64,000 bases of DNA from Bacillus_I endophytica_A. Lineage in GTDB: Bacteria > Bacillota > Bacilli > Bacillales > Bacillaceae_H. Position numbers and translations under genes: made by a program. The notes under the pieces were generated by a model, which saw only the letters and a list, made by a program, of their open reading frames with translations, did not search any database and had not been told where the DNA came from. Positions 1 through 8,557 of this stretch are shown here, in pieces (within the stretch, counting starts at the first letter, position 1; each line of letters begins with the position of its first letter). Where the stretch lies: positions 31,076 to 95,075 of the forward strand of contig NZ_JALAMS010000035.1 in NCBI RefSeq assembly GCF_026790145.1, in the 5' to 3' direction.

Positions 1-147
1 TAAGTTAACCGCAACAATTAAAAATATCATAGAAAGCCCGACTCCACCAATGTTAGAATCAATTCCGATAAGAGTTCCAATAAGCTCTCCGGCTGAAACA
101 CCAATAAGCATACTAACTGCAAGAATAGCAACACCGTAAATGACCAT
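1..147 (-). CDS. madL: Malonate transporter subunit MadL (3' part outside window)
   Basis: Only the first 49 codons are in the window. The visible product begins MVIYGVAILAVSML and continues as a hydrophobic, glycine-rich segment (GGVGLSM), as in MadL, the small subunit of the MadLM sodium-dependent malonate importer; the partner madM would be expected further left, outside the window. The ATG is preceded by a strong ribosome site (AAGGGGGA on the minus strand, about 151-160). A cre-like site lies 24 bases upstream of the start, which suggests catabolite repression. The assignment rests on a short fragment, so it is good but not certain. Confidence 0.7.
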   Translation of the reverse strand, partial: MVIYGVAILAVSMLIGVSAGELIGTLIGIDSNIGGVGLSMIFLIVAVNL

Positions 148-170
148 TTTTCTCCCCCTTGTTATCAATA

Positions 171-184
171 TGAAAGCGCTTTTA
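171..184 (-). promoter_or_regulatory. cre (CcpA) site upstream of madL
   Basis: TGAAAGCGCTTTTA matches the cre consensus TGWAARCGYTWWCW at 13 of 14 positions. It lies just upstream of the madL ribosome site, where CcpA could block transcription. Regulation is inferred from the match and position. Confidence 0.6.
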
Positions 185-440
185 AAAAGTTTGGTAAAAG
201 AAGCAACTTCTCAATTTGTGATATGACATTGTAAGAGAAAACACATAACTATAAATTAATTGAAAATTAAGTTAATTTCAAGGGGATTGAGAAAAATATT
301 TTAATTATAGTTCAACAGAGGATGTCCTAAGAGAAGATAAAATATCTTTTATAATGGGATATTTGGAGCATGAAAGGGTTTTAAAAAGCTTTGCTTAATT
401 ATGTAACACCTTCTTTATTTATGTAAAGAAGAATGTTATC

Positions 441-478
441 ATGTTAAAAACCTGCCATAATGGGCAGATGCTTAACAT
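441..478. repeat. Nested inverted repeat upstream of MFS gene
   Basis: Outer arms ATGTTAA/TTAACAT and inner arms CTGCC/GGCAG are perfect and are separated by unpaired 4-base stretches, with a 6-base apical loop. There is no T-run, so it is not a clear terminator. It may be an operator for the MFS gene that starts 145 bases downstream. Confidence 0.5.
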
Positions 479-623
479 TGATAATCATTCTTCAAACTAT
501 CTTCACCCATACTTATTCTATACGTTACAGCTTTAAAATGTGCGTTGTTTTTAGAATAATAGAAATTAATTTTACAAAGGAGGTTTATTTTTTTGTACAT
601 TTATTAATTTAGGGGAGTGTACT

Positions 624-1844
624 ATGAAAAACAGTTATATGAATGCAGCTTTTGGAATGTATGTGAACTACTTTTTACTTGGAATGGTTAACATTATGTT
701 AGCTTCCAATATGACTTTTCTAACGCGTCAGCTTAATACAGATGGCGCAGGAATTAGTTATATTATCTCAGCTATTGGAATAGGAAAGCTTTTATCTTAC
801 TGGATATCAGGCGTTTTATCTGATAAATTTGGAAGAAAACCGCTTATTATTACATCAAGCTTATTAATGGCTGTCTTTTTAGTTGCGATTCCACTTTCGC
901 CTACATATCAAATAGCTTTTATATTTGCTATTTTAGCAGGGATCGCAAATTCTGCTATGGATGCAGGGACGTATCCGGCTCTTATTGAAGTGTTTCCAAA
1001 ATCTCCTGGTTCAGCAAGCGTTCTTGTAAAAGCCTTTATTTCAATTGGAGCAGCTCTGCTTCCATATATGATTGCTTTTTTTGCTAATCGAGATCTTTTT
1101 TATGGATACGCATTTTTCATTCCAGCTCTCATTTATTTCGTTAATATGCTCTTTTTATTTTTTGTTCCGTTTCCAAATCATCATAAAATGGTTGTGGAAG
1201 GGAAGAGGGGTTCTAACGAAGAGGAAGTGTTTAAAGAAGAACCGAATATGTGGAAAGAGGGAGCAGCTCTTGTTGTGATTGGGTTTACATCAACCGCTCT
1301 TTTCACAGTTGCTCAAATTTGGTTGCCAACTTTTGGACAAGATGTACTTGGAATGCAAGATACAGCTTCTGTTAAACTTCTAAGTTACTATAGCATCGGA
1401 GCTCTCATTTCAGTCCTTATTCTTGCTTTTCTTTTAAAAAATATAGTAAAACCTGTTCGTGTTTTACTAGTTTATCCACTTATTACGCTAGCAGCGGTTG
1501 TCACTCTTTTAACTGTGCATATTATTCCTGTTGTTATCGTAGCTTCTTTCTTTTTAGGTTTCTCAACTGCTGGTGTTTTTCAGCTCACAATTACAGTAAT
1601 GACGCAGTTTTTCTATAAGAACAAAGGAACTGTTACAGGTATTGTCGCAACAGCTGCAGGCTTAGCATCTATTCTTTTACCTCTTGCAACAGGCAAAATG
1701 TCGCAGACTGGTCATATCTCCATTATCTTTATATTTGATGCTTGCCTTTCTGTTGTAGGTATTTGTGCTGCCGCTCTTGTAAACTATCGCTATAATAAAG
1801 TTATGCCTAGCTTACCAGCTAAAAAAGAAAAGACTCCTGCATAA
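624..1844 (+). CDS. Major facilitator superfamily transporter
   Basis: 406-residue integral membrane protein of the usual MFS length with about 12 predicted membrane segments. The MFS signature in the loop after TM2 is visible as SDKFGRKP (about residue 66). A charged central loop near residues 190-215 separates the two six-helix halves. The ATG follows AGGGGAG by about 7 bases. Probable substrates are small organic molecules; nothing in the sequence fixes which. It stands alone and ends in an intrinsic terminator. The family is certain, the substrate unknown. Confidence 0.85.
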   Translation: MKNSYMNAAFGMYVNYFLLGMVNIMLASNMTFLTRQLNTDGAGISYIISAIGIGKLLSYWISGVLSDKFGRKPLIITSSLLMAVFLVAIPLSPTYQIAFIFAILAGIANSAMDAGTYPALIEVFPKSPGSASVLVKAFISIGAALLPYMIAFFANRDLFYGYAFFIPALIYFVNMLFLFFVPFPNHHKMVVEGKRGSNEEEVFKEEPNMWKEGAALVVIGFTSTALFTVAQIWLPTFGQDVLGMQDTASVKLLSYYSIGALISVLILAFLLKNIVKPVRVLLVYPLITLAAVVTLLTVHIIPVVIVASFFLGFSTAGVFQLTITVMTQFFYKNKGTVTGIVATAAGLASILLPLATGKMSQTGHISIIFIFDACLSVVGICAAALVNYRYNKVMPSLPAKKEKTPA

Positions 1845-1867
1845 ACCTGCTTTATGCAGGTTTTTTG
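1844..1867 (+). terminator. Intrinsic terminator of MFS gene
   Basis: Perfect stem AACCTGC/GCAGGTT with a 5-base loop followed by a T-run; the stem begins at the stop codon. Confidence 0.85.
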
Positions 1868-1911
1868 TGTTGTTTTCTGTGATAAGATAGAAAAAAAGAG
1901 AAGAGAGGGAT

Positions 1912-2721
1912 ATGATGGGAAAAGGATTAGAAGGGAAAAAAATTGTAATCGCAGGATCTAGAAAAACAGAAGAAATGAGCACTATTATTGAAAAACAAGG
2001 AGGGATTCCTCTTGTTCGATCTCTTCAAGGTACCGTTTTTTTAGCAGAAGAAAGTATAGAAAAGCCACTGCGTACCGTTATAGAAGAAGGAGCAGATTGG
2101 TTTCTTTTCACAACGGGTATGGGAACGGAAACGCTTGTTGGAATGGCGGAGAAATTAGGAATGAAAGAAGAGTTTTTAAATAGAGTAAAAGAAGCAAAGA
2201 TTGGAACAAGAGGGTATAAAACATTTTCAGCGTTAAAAAAATTACATATTAAAGTAAATGCTGTTGATGAAGATGGCACAACTGCAGGGCTTATTCGTGC
2301 TCTAGAAGGATATAGCTTTAAGGGGGAAAAAGTAGTTGTACAGCTTCACGGCGAAAAAGCGCCTCGCCTTATCCAGTCACTAGAATCACAAGGAGCTACT
2401 GTCCTTGAACTTCTTCCATATGAACATATAGCACCAGAGAAAAGCGTTGTTGAAATGCTTTGTAGAGAGATTATCGAAGGTAAAATTGATGCAGTATGTT
2501 TTACAACAGCAATCCAAGTTCGTGCTCTCTTTGATGTTGCAAAAGAAATAGGAATGAATGATAGGTTACGAGCGTGTTTTGGCCAAGAGATAGTTGCTGG
2601 GGCAGTTGGGAAAATTACCGCTGAAGCCTGTCGAGAAGAGGGAATTCGGAATATTGTTGTACCTGAAAAAGAAAGAATGGGTGCTCTCATTATCGAACTT
2701 GGCGAACACTACAAAAAATAA
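1912..2721 (+). CDS. Uroporphyrinogen-III synthase (HemD-like) protein
   Basis: 269 residues with the two-domain alternating pattern of the HemD fold: an N-terminal 'GKKIVIAGSRKTEEM' strand/loop and later 'DWFLFTTGMGTETL' and 'IDAVCFTTAIQVRAL', which are the paired substrate-cleft segments of uroporphyrinogen-III synthases. These enzymes close hydroxymethylbilane into the uroporphyrinogen III ring in tetrapyrrole synthesis. No other hem gene is nearby; bacilli usually carry hemD inside the hemAXCDBL operon, so this is probably a stand-alone paralogue whose activity is uncertain. Two consecutive ATGs follow GAGAGGG; the first is used here, but the second (1915) has equal claim. Confidence 0.75.
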   Translation: MMGKGLEGKKIVIAGSRKTEEMSTIIEKQGGIPLVRSLQGTVFLAEESIEKPLRTVIEEGADWFLFTTGMGTETLVGMAEKLGMKEEFLNRVKEAKIGTRGYKTFSALKKLHIKVNAVDEDGTTAGLIRALEGYSFKGEKVVVQLHGEKAPRLIQSLESQGATVLELLPYEHIAPEKSVVEMLCREIIEGKIDAVCFTTAIQVRALFDVAKEIGMNDRLRACFGQEIVAGAVGKITAEACREEGIRNIVVPEKERMGALIIELGEHYKK

Positions 2722-2723
2722 AA

Positions 2724-2753
2724 AAAGGTGGCATCTTAGGATGTCACCTTTTT
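2724..2753. terminator. Bidirectional terminator between HemD-like and lysozyme-like genes
   Basis: 12-bp stem (AAAGGTGGCATC against GATGTCACCTTT, one G-T) with a 4-base loop, flanked by A-run and T-run, so it can serve both converging genes. Confidence 0.85.
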
Positions 2754-3402
2754 AGCTTTGATTAGCATCTGCTGTTGCAGAATTCCCAATCCATTCTTTT
2801 ACTGTTAATGTTCGTTCATTTACTTTTTCAGAATATGTGTAGTCTCCATAGCAGTAAGGATAGCGAAAGTTGTTTTTATCGCCTCCGCATTTATACACGT
2901 CAGGATTTTTTTCTACTTGAATTTTAGAGAACTCTTTAGCAAGCTCTTCTGTATGTTTTTGCCCGTTTGATGCTACATAGTCAATATATCCTGGTCCCAT
3001 ATTGTAGCTTTGAATAACTGTGTCCAAATCAACGCCTTTTTTCTGTGCATAGCTGTACATGTCATAAAAATGGGCAACCCCTTGTTCAATGCTTTGTTCG
3101 GGTTCTTCAATTTCGTTGCGAGAAAGACCGTTTGACTCTGAAGACTGCATTGGGTCATTCCCACGCCCATTCGACTCCTGATACATAATTCCGAGTAGAA
3201 GTGGTGTGTAGTCTTTTAAACCGTACTTTTCTAGTTCACTTTCAACAAGAGGCTGATATTCCGTTAGTCGCTTTTCAACAAGTTTTGACATTAATTTATC
3301 TGTACCGCCATCGCGCGTTACTAGAAAAACAAGCGCAATTAAAAAAATAATGCCGAAGCTTAAGAGAAACCCTAAGCAACCTAAACAGCCTTTTTTCTTC
3401 AT
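2752..3402 (-). CDS. Membrane-anchored lysozyme-like protein
   Basis: 216 residues. A lysine-rich N-terminus and one transmembrane helix (about residues 8-28) anchor it outside the membrane. The rest resembles the lysozyme-like muramidase domain found at the N-terminus of CwlT and related phage/ICE hydrolases: 'GIMYQESNGRGNDPMQSS' holds the probable catalytic Glu, followed by 'SYNMGPGYIDYV' typical of transglycosylase/lysozyme folds. It likely cleaves peptidoglycan glycan strands. A GTG 12 bases upstream is in frame, but the ATG at 3402 has AGGTGG 8 bases before it and is preferred. No endopeptidase domain is present, unlike CwlT. Confidence 0.8.
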   Translation of the reverse strand: MKKKGCLGCLGFLLSFGIIFLIALVFLVTRDGGTDKLMSKLVEKRLTEYQPLVESELEKYGLKDYTPLLLGIMYQESNGRGNDPMQSSESNGLSRNEIEEPEQSIEQGVAHFYDMYSYAQKKGVDLDTVIQSYNMGPGYIDYVASNGQKHTEELAKEFSKIQVEKNPDVYKCGGDKNNFRYPYCYGDYTYSEKVNERTLTVKEWIGNSATADANQS

Positions 3403-3628
3403 TCCCTTTTCCACCTTTAAACTTTTCTCTCTCTATTTCTATTATAAAGAGTTTCAAAGATTTTAAAAACAAAAACATCCAAAAATAGATTACAATTTTA
3501 TTACTTTAGCGAAGAAATGATGAAAAATTTGTCATATTCTCTTTCTTTGCAAGAAATAGTATAGTTCTTTTTCATTTCTTCTTTTGTTATAGTAGAGAAA
3601 GAATGTTATCTAAAGGAGAATACATGAA

Positions 3629-4246
3629 ATGGCAAAGAAAAAATATTACGTTGTTTGGGCGGGAAGAAAGACAGGCATTTATACAACGTGGGACGAATGT
3701 AAAGCACAAGTTCATGGCTTTCAAGGAGCAAGATATAAATCATTTCCAACGCTAGAGGAAGCCGAATCTGCGTTTAAAGCTGGAGGAGGATCACCTGCAA
3801 AAAATGCACCTAAACGTGCGCTTAAATCTACATCCTCTTCTTATATAGAAGAAAGCATATGTGTTGATGCTGCTTGCAGCGGAAACCCTGGGATTATGGA
3901 GTATCAAGGAGTGGATACAAAAACGGAGGAGAGAATCTTCCATTATGGGCCTGTTAAAAATGGAACAAACAATATTGGAGAGTTTTTAGCTATTGTTCAT
4001 GCGCTCTCTCTTTTTCAAAAGGAAGGAAAAAGTACGCCAATTTATACAGACTCTATTACAGCTCTTGCTTGGGTTAGAAATAAGAAAGTGAATACGAACT
4101 TGCCGCGCAGTGAAGAAACACAGCATATATGGGAGCGTATTGATAAGAGCATTGAATGGTTGAATCACCACTCCTATGAAAATCCAATCATGAAATGGGA
4201 AACTAAAAAGTGGGGCGAAATTAAAGCAGATTTTGGTCGGAAATAA
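3629..4246 (+). CDS. rnhA: Ribonuclease H1 with N-terminal hybrid-binding domain
   Basis: 205 residues. Residues 1-50 form the RNA/DNA hybrid-binding (viroplasmin-like) domain ('YYVVWAGRKTGIYTTWDEC'); residues about 74-205 form the RNase H catalytic domain. It matches the well-studied Bacillus halodurans RNase H1 along its length, and the four catalytic acids are all present at a constant offset: D80, E118, D141 and D201. It degrades the RNA strand of RNA-DNA hybrids in the cytoplasm, removing primers and R-loops. ATG at 3629 has AGGAG 10 bases upstream. Single-gene unit with its own terminator. The family is certain. Confidence 0.93.
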   Translation: MAKKKYYVVWAGRKTGIYTTWDECKAQVHGFQGARYKSFPTLEEAESAFKAGGGSPAKNAPKRALKSTSSSYIEESICVDAACSGNPGIMEYQGVDTKTEERIFHYGPVKNGTNNIGEFLAIVHALSLFQKEGKSTPIYTDSITALAWVRNKKVNTNLPRSEETQHIWERIDKSIEWLNHHSYENPIMKWETKKWGEIKADFGRK

Positions 4247-4249
4247 AGG

Positions 4250-4277
4250 AGTCTATGGAATTTCCCATAGGCTTTTT
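4250..4277 (+). terminator. Intrinsic terminator of RNase H gene
   Basis: 9-bp stem (AGTCTATGG/CCATAGGCT, one G-T) with a 6-base loop and T-run. Confidence 0.8.
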
Positions 4278-4477
4278 AGCATAACAAGAATGCATGGAAC
4301 TTAGGAACTAAAAGATGCGAAAGCTTAATTTGGGCTTATTTTGAATTTTTATGATACAATTACTCGTTGTATGGCAAAAAATTAGTAGCAGGTATTAATA
4401 TTTAGTTATATAATAAAGTTACATTAAATGAAAATGAGAACTGAATCCAAGAGAACGTGGATGAAGGAGGAAGAGAA

Positions 4478-6049
4478 ATGTTGAAATTAGAAGAACTTAT
4501 TCCAGCAGAACAGTATAACTTAACAGAAGAAATGGAAAAGTATGCTTCAGAAAGAACAGCATTAAAATGGAGAGACGATGAAGGTCATCGTGAAGAAGTA
4601 TCATATAATGAACTTATTGAGCGAGGAAACAAGCTAGCAAACTCGCTTAAAAAACTGGGTTTACAAAAAGGAGATCGTGTATTAGTGATGGTGCCACGTC
4701 TTGTGGAAGCATATGTCACATATTTTGCTTGTTTAAAATCAGGTCTTGTTATTATCCCGTCGTCTGAAATGCTTCGTTCTAAAGATTTACAGTACCGAAT
4801 AAAACACGCAGAAGCAAAAGCCATTATTGCATATAAGCCATATTGTAAAGAAATTGATATGGTAGAAGATGTGGAAACGTTAGAACATAAGCTTGTAATT
4901 GGTGGAGAATATGGCGAGTGGACAGATATGGTAGCGCTTACAAAGAGAATGTCAAGCTCATTTGATGCTGTGCAAACCTCAAAAAATGACATTGCTTTTC
5001 TTTCATACACATCTGGCACAACTGGACAGCCAAAAGGTGTTGTTCACAGTCACGGCTGGGCATATGCACATTTACGCATTGCAGGCGGTGAGTGGCTAGA
5101 TATTAGTGAAAAAGATATTGTATGGGCAACTGCAGGTCCTGGATGGCAAAAATGGGTATGGAGCCCGTTTTTATCTGTACTTGGAAGAGGTGCAACAGGA
5201 TTTGTTTATCATGGACGATTTGAGCCAAAGCAATATTTACAGCTTTTACAAGATGAGAAAATCAATGTGCTTTGTTGTACACCAACTGAGTATCGTCTGA
5301 TGGCTAAAATTGATGAATTAGAATCCTATAATTTATCTTCTTTACATAGCGCTGTTTCAGCAGGAGAAGCGTTAAATGAAGAAGTTATTAATACATTTAA
5401 AAAGTATTTTAATCTTCAAGTTCGTGATGGATATGGTCAAACGGAAAGTACACTTTTGATTGGTACATTAAAAGGAGTTCCACATAAAGCAGGGTCAATG
5501 GGAAAACCAATGATTCCTCAGTTTATTGAGATTGTAGATGATAACGGTGAGGCGTGCAAACCAGGAGAAGTCGGCAATATTGCGGTTCACAAAGATCTTC
5601 CATCACTTTTTAAAACATACTACAAAGATCCTGAAAGAACGGCATCTGCCTATAAAGGAGACTATTTCTTAACAGGAGATCGTGCATCAAAAGATGAAGA
5701 AAACTATTATTGGTTTGAAGGAAGAAGCGATGATATTATCATTAGCTCAGGTTATACAATAGGACCGTTTGAAGTAGAAGATGCACTTATGAAACATCCC
5801 GCTGTAAAAGAATGTGCAGTTGTAGCAAGCCCTGATGAAATTCGAGGAAATGTTGTAAAAGCGTTTATTGTGCCAAGAACAAGCGTAGACAATGAAGAGG
5901 AGCTCACAAAAGAGCTTCAGAACCATGTTAAAAGTCTAACAGCACCATACAAATACCCACGTCGTATTCAATTTGTAGACGATTTGCCAAAAACGAATTC
6001 AGGTAAAATTCGTCGCGTAGAGTTACGTCAACAAGAAGTAGGAAAGTAA
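4478..6049 (+). CDS. AMP-forming acyl-CoA synthetase (MbcS/YtcI type)
   Basis: 523-residue member of the ANL adenylating family. The P-loop-like motif 'YTSGTTGQPKGV' (near residue 178), the 'DGYGQTE' motif, the 'TGDRA' motif and the C-terminal 'KTNSGKIRR' with the catalytic Lys are all visible. It activates a carboxylic acid with ATP to the acyl-adenylate and then to acyl-CoA. The overall look is that of medium- or branched-chain acyl-CoA synthetases (MbcS, B. subtilis YtcI) rather than acetyl-CoA synthetase. A GTG at 4457 is in frame, but ATG 4478 has AAGGAGG 7 bases upstream and is preferred. Monocistronic. Confidence 0.85.
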   Translation: MLKLEELIPAEQYNLTEEMEKYASERTALKWRDDEGHREEVSYNELIERGNKLANSLKKLGLQKGDRVLVMVPRLVEAYVTYFACLKSGLVIIPSSEMLRSKDLQYRIKHAEAKAIIAYKPYCKEIDMVEDVETLEHKLVIGGEYGEWTDMVALTKRMSSSFDAVQTSKNDIAFLSYTSGTTGQPKGVVHSHGWAYAHLRIAGGEWLDISEKDIVWATAGPGWQKWVWSPFLSVLGRGATGFVYHGRFEPKQYLQLLQDEKINVLCCTPTEYRLMAKIDELESYNLSSLHSAVSAGEALNEEVINTFKKYFNLQVRDGYGQTESTLLIGTLKGVPHKAGSMGKPMIPQFIEIVDDNGEACKPGEVGNIAVHKDLPSLFKTYYKDPERTASAYKGDYFLTGDRASKDEENYYWFEGRSDDIIISSGYTIGPFEVEDALMKHPAVKECAVVASPDEIRGNVVKAFIVPRTSVDNEEELTKELQNHVKSLTAPYKYPRRIQFVDDLPKTNSGKIRRVELRQQEVGK

Positions 6050-6051
6050 GA

Positions 6052-6078
6052 AAAAGCATCCAGCTGGATGCTTTTTTT
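6052..6078 (+). terminator. Intrinsic terminator of acyl-CoA synthetase gene
   Basis: AAAAGCATCC AG CTGGATGC palindrome followed by seven Ts. Confidence 0.9.
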
Positions 6079-6183
6079 ATGCTAACTCATCTTCTCCCTT
6101 TCTAATGAAAAACGGGCACACCTTCTTTTCTTCCGCATATTATAAATGGGGAGCTTTTTTATCAATTGAGCGAGGTGAACCTC

Positions 6184-6684
6184 ATGAAAAAGATTGTTTT
6201 AAATGTAAGTGAGAAATGGGTTAGCATGTTAAAAGAACAAAAAGAGAAAAACTATATGTCAAAAACAAAAGAATACTTAAAAAAGAGTGGGGTGTGGGTT
6301 CCGATCACTCCTGAAGTCCTTCTATGGTGCTTGGAGAAAAAAGGAAATCTCCCCATTATTGAACCCCACTTATCGTTTTTGGAAGAAGGAATTGCTTTTA
6401 GTGGTAAAGTCAAAAAACTCGGCATCTCCATTCCTTTTGAAATAAGACTTTCCCCTTTCACAGCCAGCAACCGTTCGCTTACGTTTCAAGTTCTTTATGT
6501 AAAGCCGTTAAACAGCAGCTGGTTCAAGAGAAAAATATTTCATAATGAACCTCTATCTCACTATAGTCAAAATTTATTAACGATCAATCTTAACGAAATA
6601 AGCAAGATTCGCTATGTGCCAGTCGGAAATATAAAAGACTTTGAAATTAAGGATGGAAAAGTATTTGTAAAATTAGGTGTTTAA
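6184..6684 (+). CDS. Hypothetical protein, possible lipid-binding beta fold
   Basis: 166 residues, no signal peptide or membrane helix. After a helical lysine-rich start (MKKIVLNVSEKW) it alternates hydrophobic strands, ending in 'FEIKDGKVFVKLGV'. That strand-rich pattern and ending recall LmeA/YpmS-type tubular lipid-binding proteins, but this is only an impression and I do not recognise the family. The ATG at 6184 has AGGTG about 7 bases upstream; an in-frame TTG at 6166 has no ribosome site. Stands alone with a strong terminator. Confidence 0.55.
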   Translation: MKKIVLNVSEKWVSMLKEQKEKNYMSKTKEYLKKSGVWVPITPEVLLWCLEKKGNLPIIEPHLSFLEEGIAFSGKVKKLGISIPFEIRLSPFTASNRSLTFQVLYVKPLNSSWFKRKIFHNEPLSHYSQNLLTINLNEISKIRYVPVGNIKDFEIKDGKVFVKLGV

Positions 6685-6687
6685 AAG

Positions 6688-6720
6688 AAAAAGCTATCTT
6701 TGTTTCAAAGATAGCTTTTT
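6688..6720 (+). terminator. Intrinsic terminator
   Basis: Perfect 15-bp stem AAAAAGCTATCTTTG/CAAAGATAGCTTTTT with a 3-base loop. Confidence 0.92.
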
Positions 6721-6880
6721 CTTTTGTTTTATAAAACTATGTTCTAAAAGAATGGGTTAACATTATTTTAATAATTGTAAAGTTTTTGAATAAAAAAGCA
6801 CTGAACCTTGTTATCAAGGGGATAAAAAGTAATTATAATTAAAAAAACGAATGAATTATAAAATTAATTAGAATTTTTTT

Positions 6881-6905
6881 GTTTGTGTTTCTATTTATCG
6901 GGTAC
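6881..6905 (+). promoter_or_regulatory. Candidate SigB promoter of yvgO
   Basis: GTTTGT, a 13-base spacer, then GGGTAC, against the SigB consensus GTTTAA-N13-15-GGGTAT. It lies about 40 bases before the start of yvgO, whose B. subtilis homologue belongs to the SigB general stress regulon. Confidence 0.7.
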
Positions 6906-6942
6906 AGCTCCTATGTATTACCAAAAATAAGGAGGAGAACAC

Positions 6943-7413
6943 ATGAAGAAAGCAAAAAGAGTTTTAGCAGGATCTGCCCTAAGCGTCACTCTATTAGCCG
7001 CGCCATTAGCTCTACCTTTTGGAGGTAACACAGCGTCTGCTGCGACGCCTGAAGTAGGAGGAAGTGTGACAATCGATCCTGTTGCAATTGGACAAGCTAT
7101 TGAAGATGCAAAAGTTTCGGCTGATAACAGAAGTGGATTTGTAAAAGGAGCAATGGAGAAAGCATTCTTTGAATCAGGACAGCAATATAACGTTGTTGTG
7201 ATGAATCTAAGTCAAGGATATAACTCAGATGGACTTCAAGGTGTACAATATTTTGATACAACAGACTATGATGGAGTAACATATGGAATTTGGGTATTTG
7301 AACAAGGAACCTTCATTAATGAAGGTGATGGAGGTTATATTAACTGGGCAATGAGAGGTTGGTTTGAACGAACAGGAGATGATGGGAAAACGGTCAACTT
7401 TCATCGTCCATAA
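6943..7413 (+). CDS. yvgO: Secreted general stress protein YvgO
   Basis: 156 residues with a Sec signal peptide (KKAKR, hydrophobic core, cleavage near TASA-A, residue 34). The mature part ('NRSGFVKGAMEKAFFESG', 'YNVVVMNLSQGY', 'GVTYGIWVFEQGTF', 'INWAMRGWFER', ending NFHRP) matches B. subtilis YvgO nearly segment by segment as I recall it. YvgO is a SigB-dependent extracellular protein, and a homologue from B. thuringiensis has been described as antifungal; the mode of action is not established. ATG follows AAGGAGGAG. A SigB-type promoter lies upstream and a strong terminator downstream. Confidence 0.85.
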   Translation: MKKAKRVLAGSALSVTLLAAPLALPFGGNTASAATPEVGGSVTIDPVAIGQAIEDAKVSADNRSGFVKGAMEKAFFESGQQYNVVVMNLSQGYNSDGLQGVQYFDTTDYDGVTYGIWVFEQGTFINEGDGGYINWAMRGWFERTGDDGKTVNFHRP

Positions 7414-7414
7414 T

Positions 7415-7454
7415 AAAAAAAAGCTTGAAGTGCAGCCACACTTCAAGCTTTTTT
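7415..7454 (+). terminator. Intrinsic terminator of yvgO
   Basis: Perfect 12-bp stem AAGCTTGAAGTG/CACTTCAAGCTT, 6-base loop, preceded by As and followed by Ts. Confidence 0.92.
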
Positions 7455-7527
7455 ATATGAGTAAACAGGATTTACCTTGAAGAAGACGAATAAAAGGGAT
7501 AAATAATGCTTTAGGGGGAATAAAGCA

Positions 7528-8493
7528 ATGAAAACGCGTGTAACAGAGTTATTAAATATTCAATATCCAATCGTTCAAGGAGGGCTTGCTCATTTAGCGT
7601 ATGCAGAGCTTGCTTCCGCTGTTTCTAATGCAGGCGGACTTGGACAAATTACAGCAATGACGCTAGGAGAAAATGAAAAACTTAGGAAAGAAATTCGAAA
7701 AACAAAAGAGTTAACCCAAAATCCGTTTGGTGTAAATTTTGCAATTGGTCAGCATGCCACTTCTTATGAAGAATTATTAGAGGTTGTTATAGAAGAGGAA
7801 GTTCCTGTTATCTCTGTTACAGGAGCAAATCCTAAGCCGATTTTTGAGCGCTTACAAGGAGAAAAAGTGAAAAAGCTTGTGCTTGTTGCAAACGTAAGAC
7901 AAGCACAAAAAGCAGAGAGTCTTGGAGCAGATGCTGTGATGGCCGTTGGAAACGAAGGTGGAGGTCATTTGGGAAGAGATGAAGTAGGTACGGTGGTTCT
8001 TATTCCGCGTGTTGTTCAGTCTGTATCCATCCCAGTTTTAGCGAGTGGAGGAATTGGCACAGGCAGAGGTTTGCTTGCTGCATTAGCCCTAGGCGCTGAC
8101 GGAATTGAGATGGGCACGCGCTTTATCGCAACAAAAGAGTGTGTACATGCGCATCAAGCGTATAAACAAGCGCTTCTTGCTAGTAGCGAGCAAGATACAG
8201 TTATCATTAAAAAAACGTGGGGAGCTCCTGGGCGTGTTTTAAAATCCGTATATACAAATCATATTATTCAGTGTGAAAGAGAAGGAGCAACATATGAAGA
8301 TTTAAAAGAATCAGTAAGTGGAGAGGCGAATAAAAAATATATTTATGAAGGAGAAGATGATAAAGGATTTGGCTGGGCAGGACAAGTAGTCGGGCTCATT
8401 GATTCAGTCCCATCTGTTCAAGAACTTATCAGAAATATGGTAGAAGAGGCACGTTACGGAGCAGGGGATGTTTATAAAATGTTTGAAAATTGA
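7528..8493 (+). CDS. Nitronate monooxygenase / 2-nitropropane dioxygenase family
   Basis: 321-residue FMN-dependent TIM-barrel enzyme. N-terminal 'NIQYPIVQGGLAHLAYAELA', the FMN/catalytic-His motif 'GNEGGGHLGRD', and phosphate-binding 'ASGGIGTGRGL' and 'GADGIEMGTRF' are in the order expected for nitronate monooxygenases and the related enoyl-ACP reductase FabK. It resembles B. subtilis YrpB. Such enzymes detoxify alkyl nitronates; a role as FabK is less likely outside a fab cluster. ATG is preceded by AGGGGG. Followed by a CoxG-like gene with a 64-base gap and no clear terminator, so the two may be co-transcribed. Confidence 0.88.
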   Translation: MKTRVTELLNIQYPIVQGGLAHLAYAELASAVSNAGGLGQITAMTLGENEKLRKEIRKTKELTQNPFGVNFAIGQHATSYEELLEVVIEEEVPVISVTGANPKPIFERLQGEKVKKLVLVANVRQAQKAESLGADAVMAVGNEGGGHLGRDEVGTVVLIPRVVQSVSIPVLASGGIGTGRGLLAALALGADGIEMGTRFIATKECVHAHQAYKQALLASSEQDTVIIKKTWGAPGRVLKSVYTNHIIQCEREGATYEDLKESVSGEANKKYIYEGEDDKGFGWAGQVVGLIDSVPSVQELIRNMVEEARYGAGDVYKMFEN

Positions 8494-8557
8494 GTGTCTT
8501 CTTCATAAAAAGCTTGTTTTCTTGCATAAGGTAGAAAAAAGCCTTTGAAAGGAGAGG

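Larger units (their letters stand above)
148..623. other. Intergenic region between madL and the MFS gene
   Basis: 476 bases without a gene, between two divergent genes. It holds the madL ribosome site and cre site, an AT-rich centre, and a nested inverted repeat at 441-478. I see no riboswitch or small ORF with a ribosome site. Confidence 0.6.
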
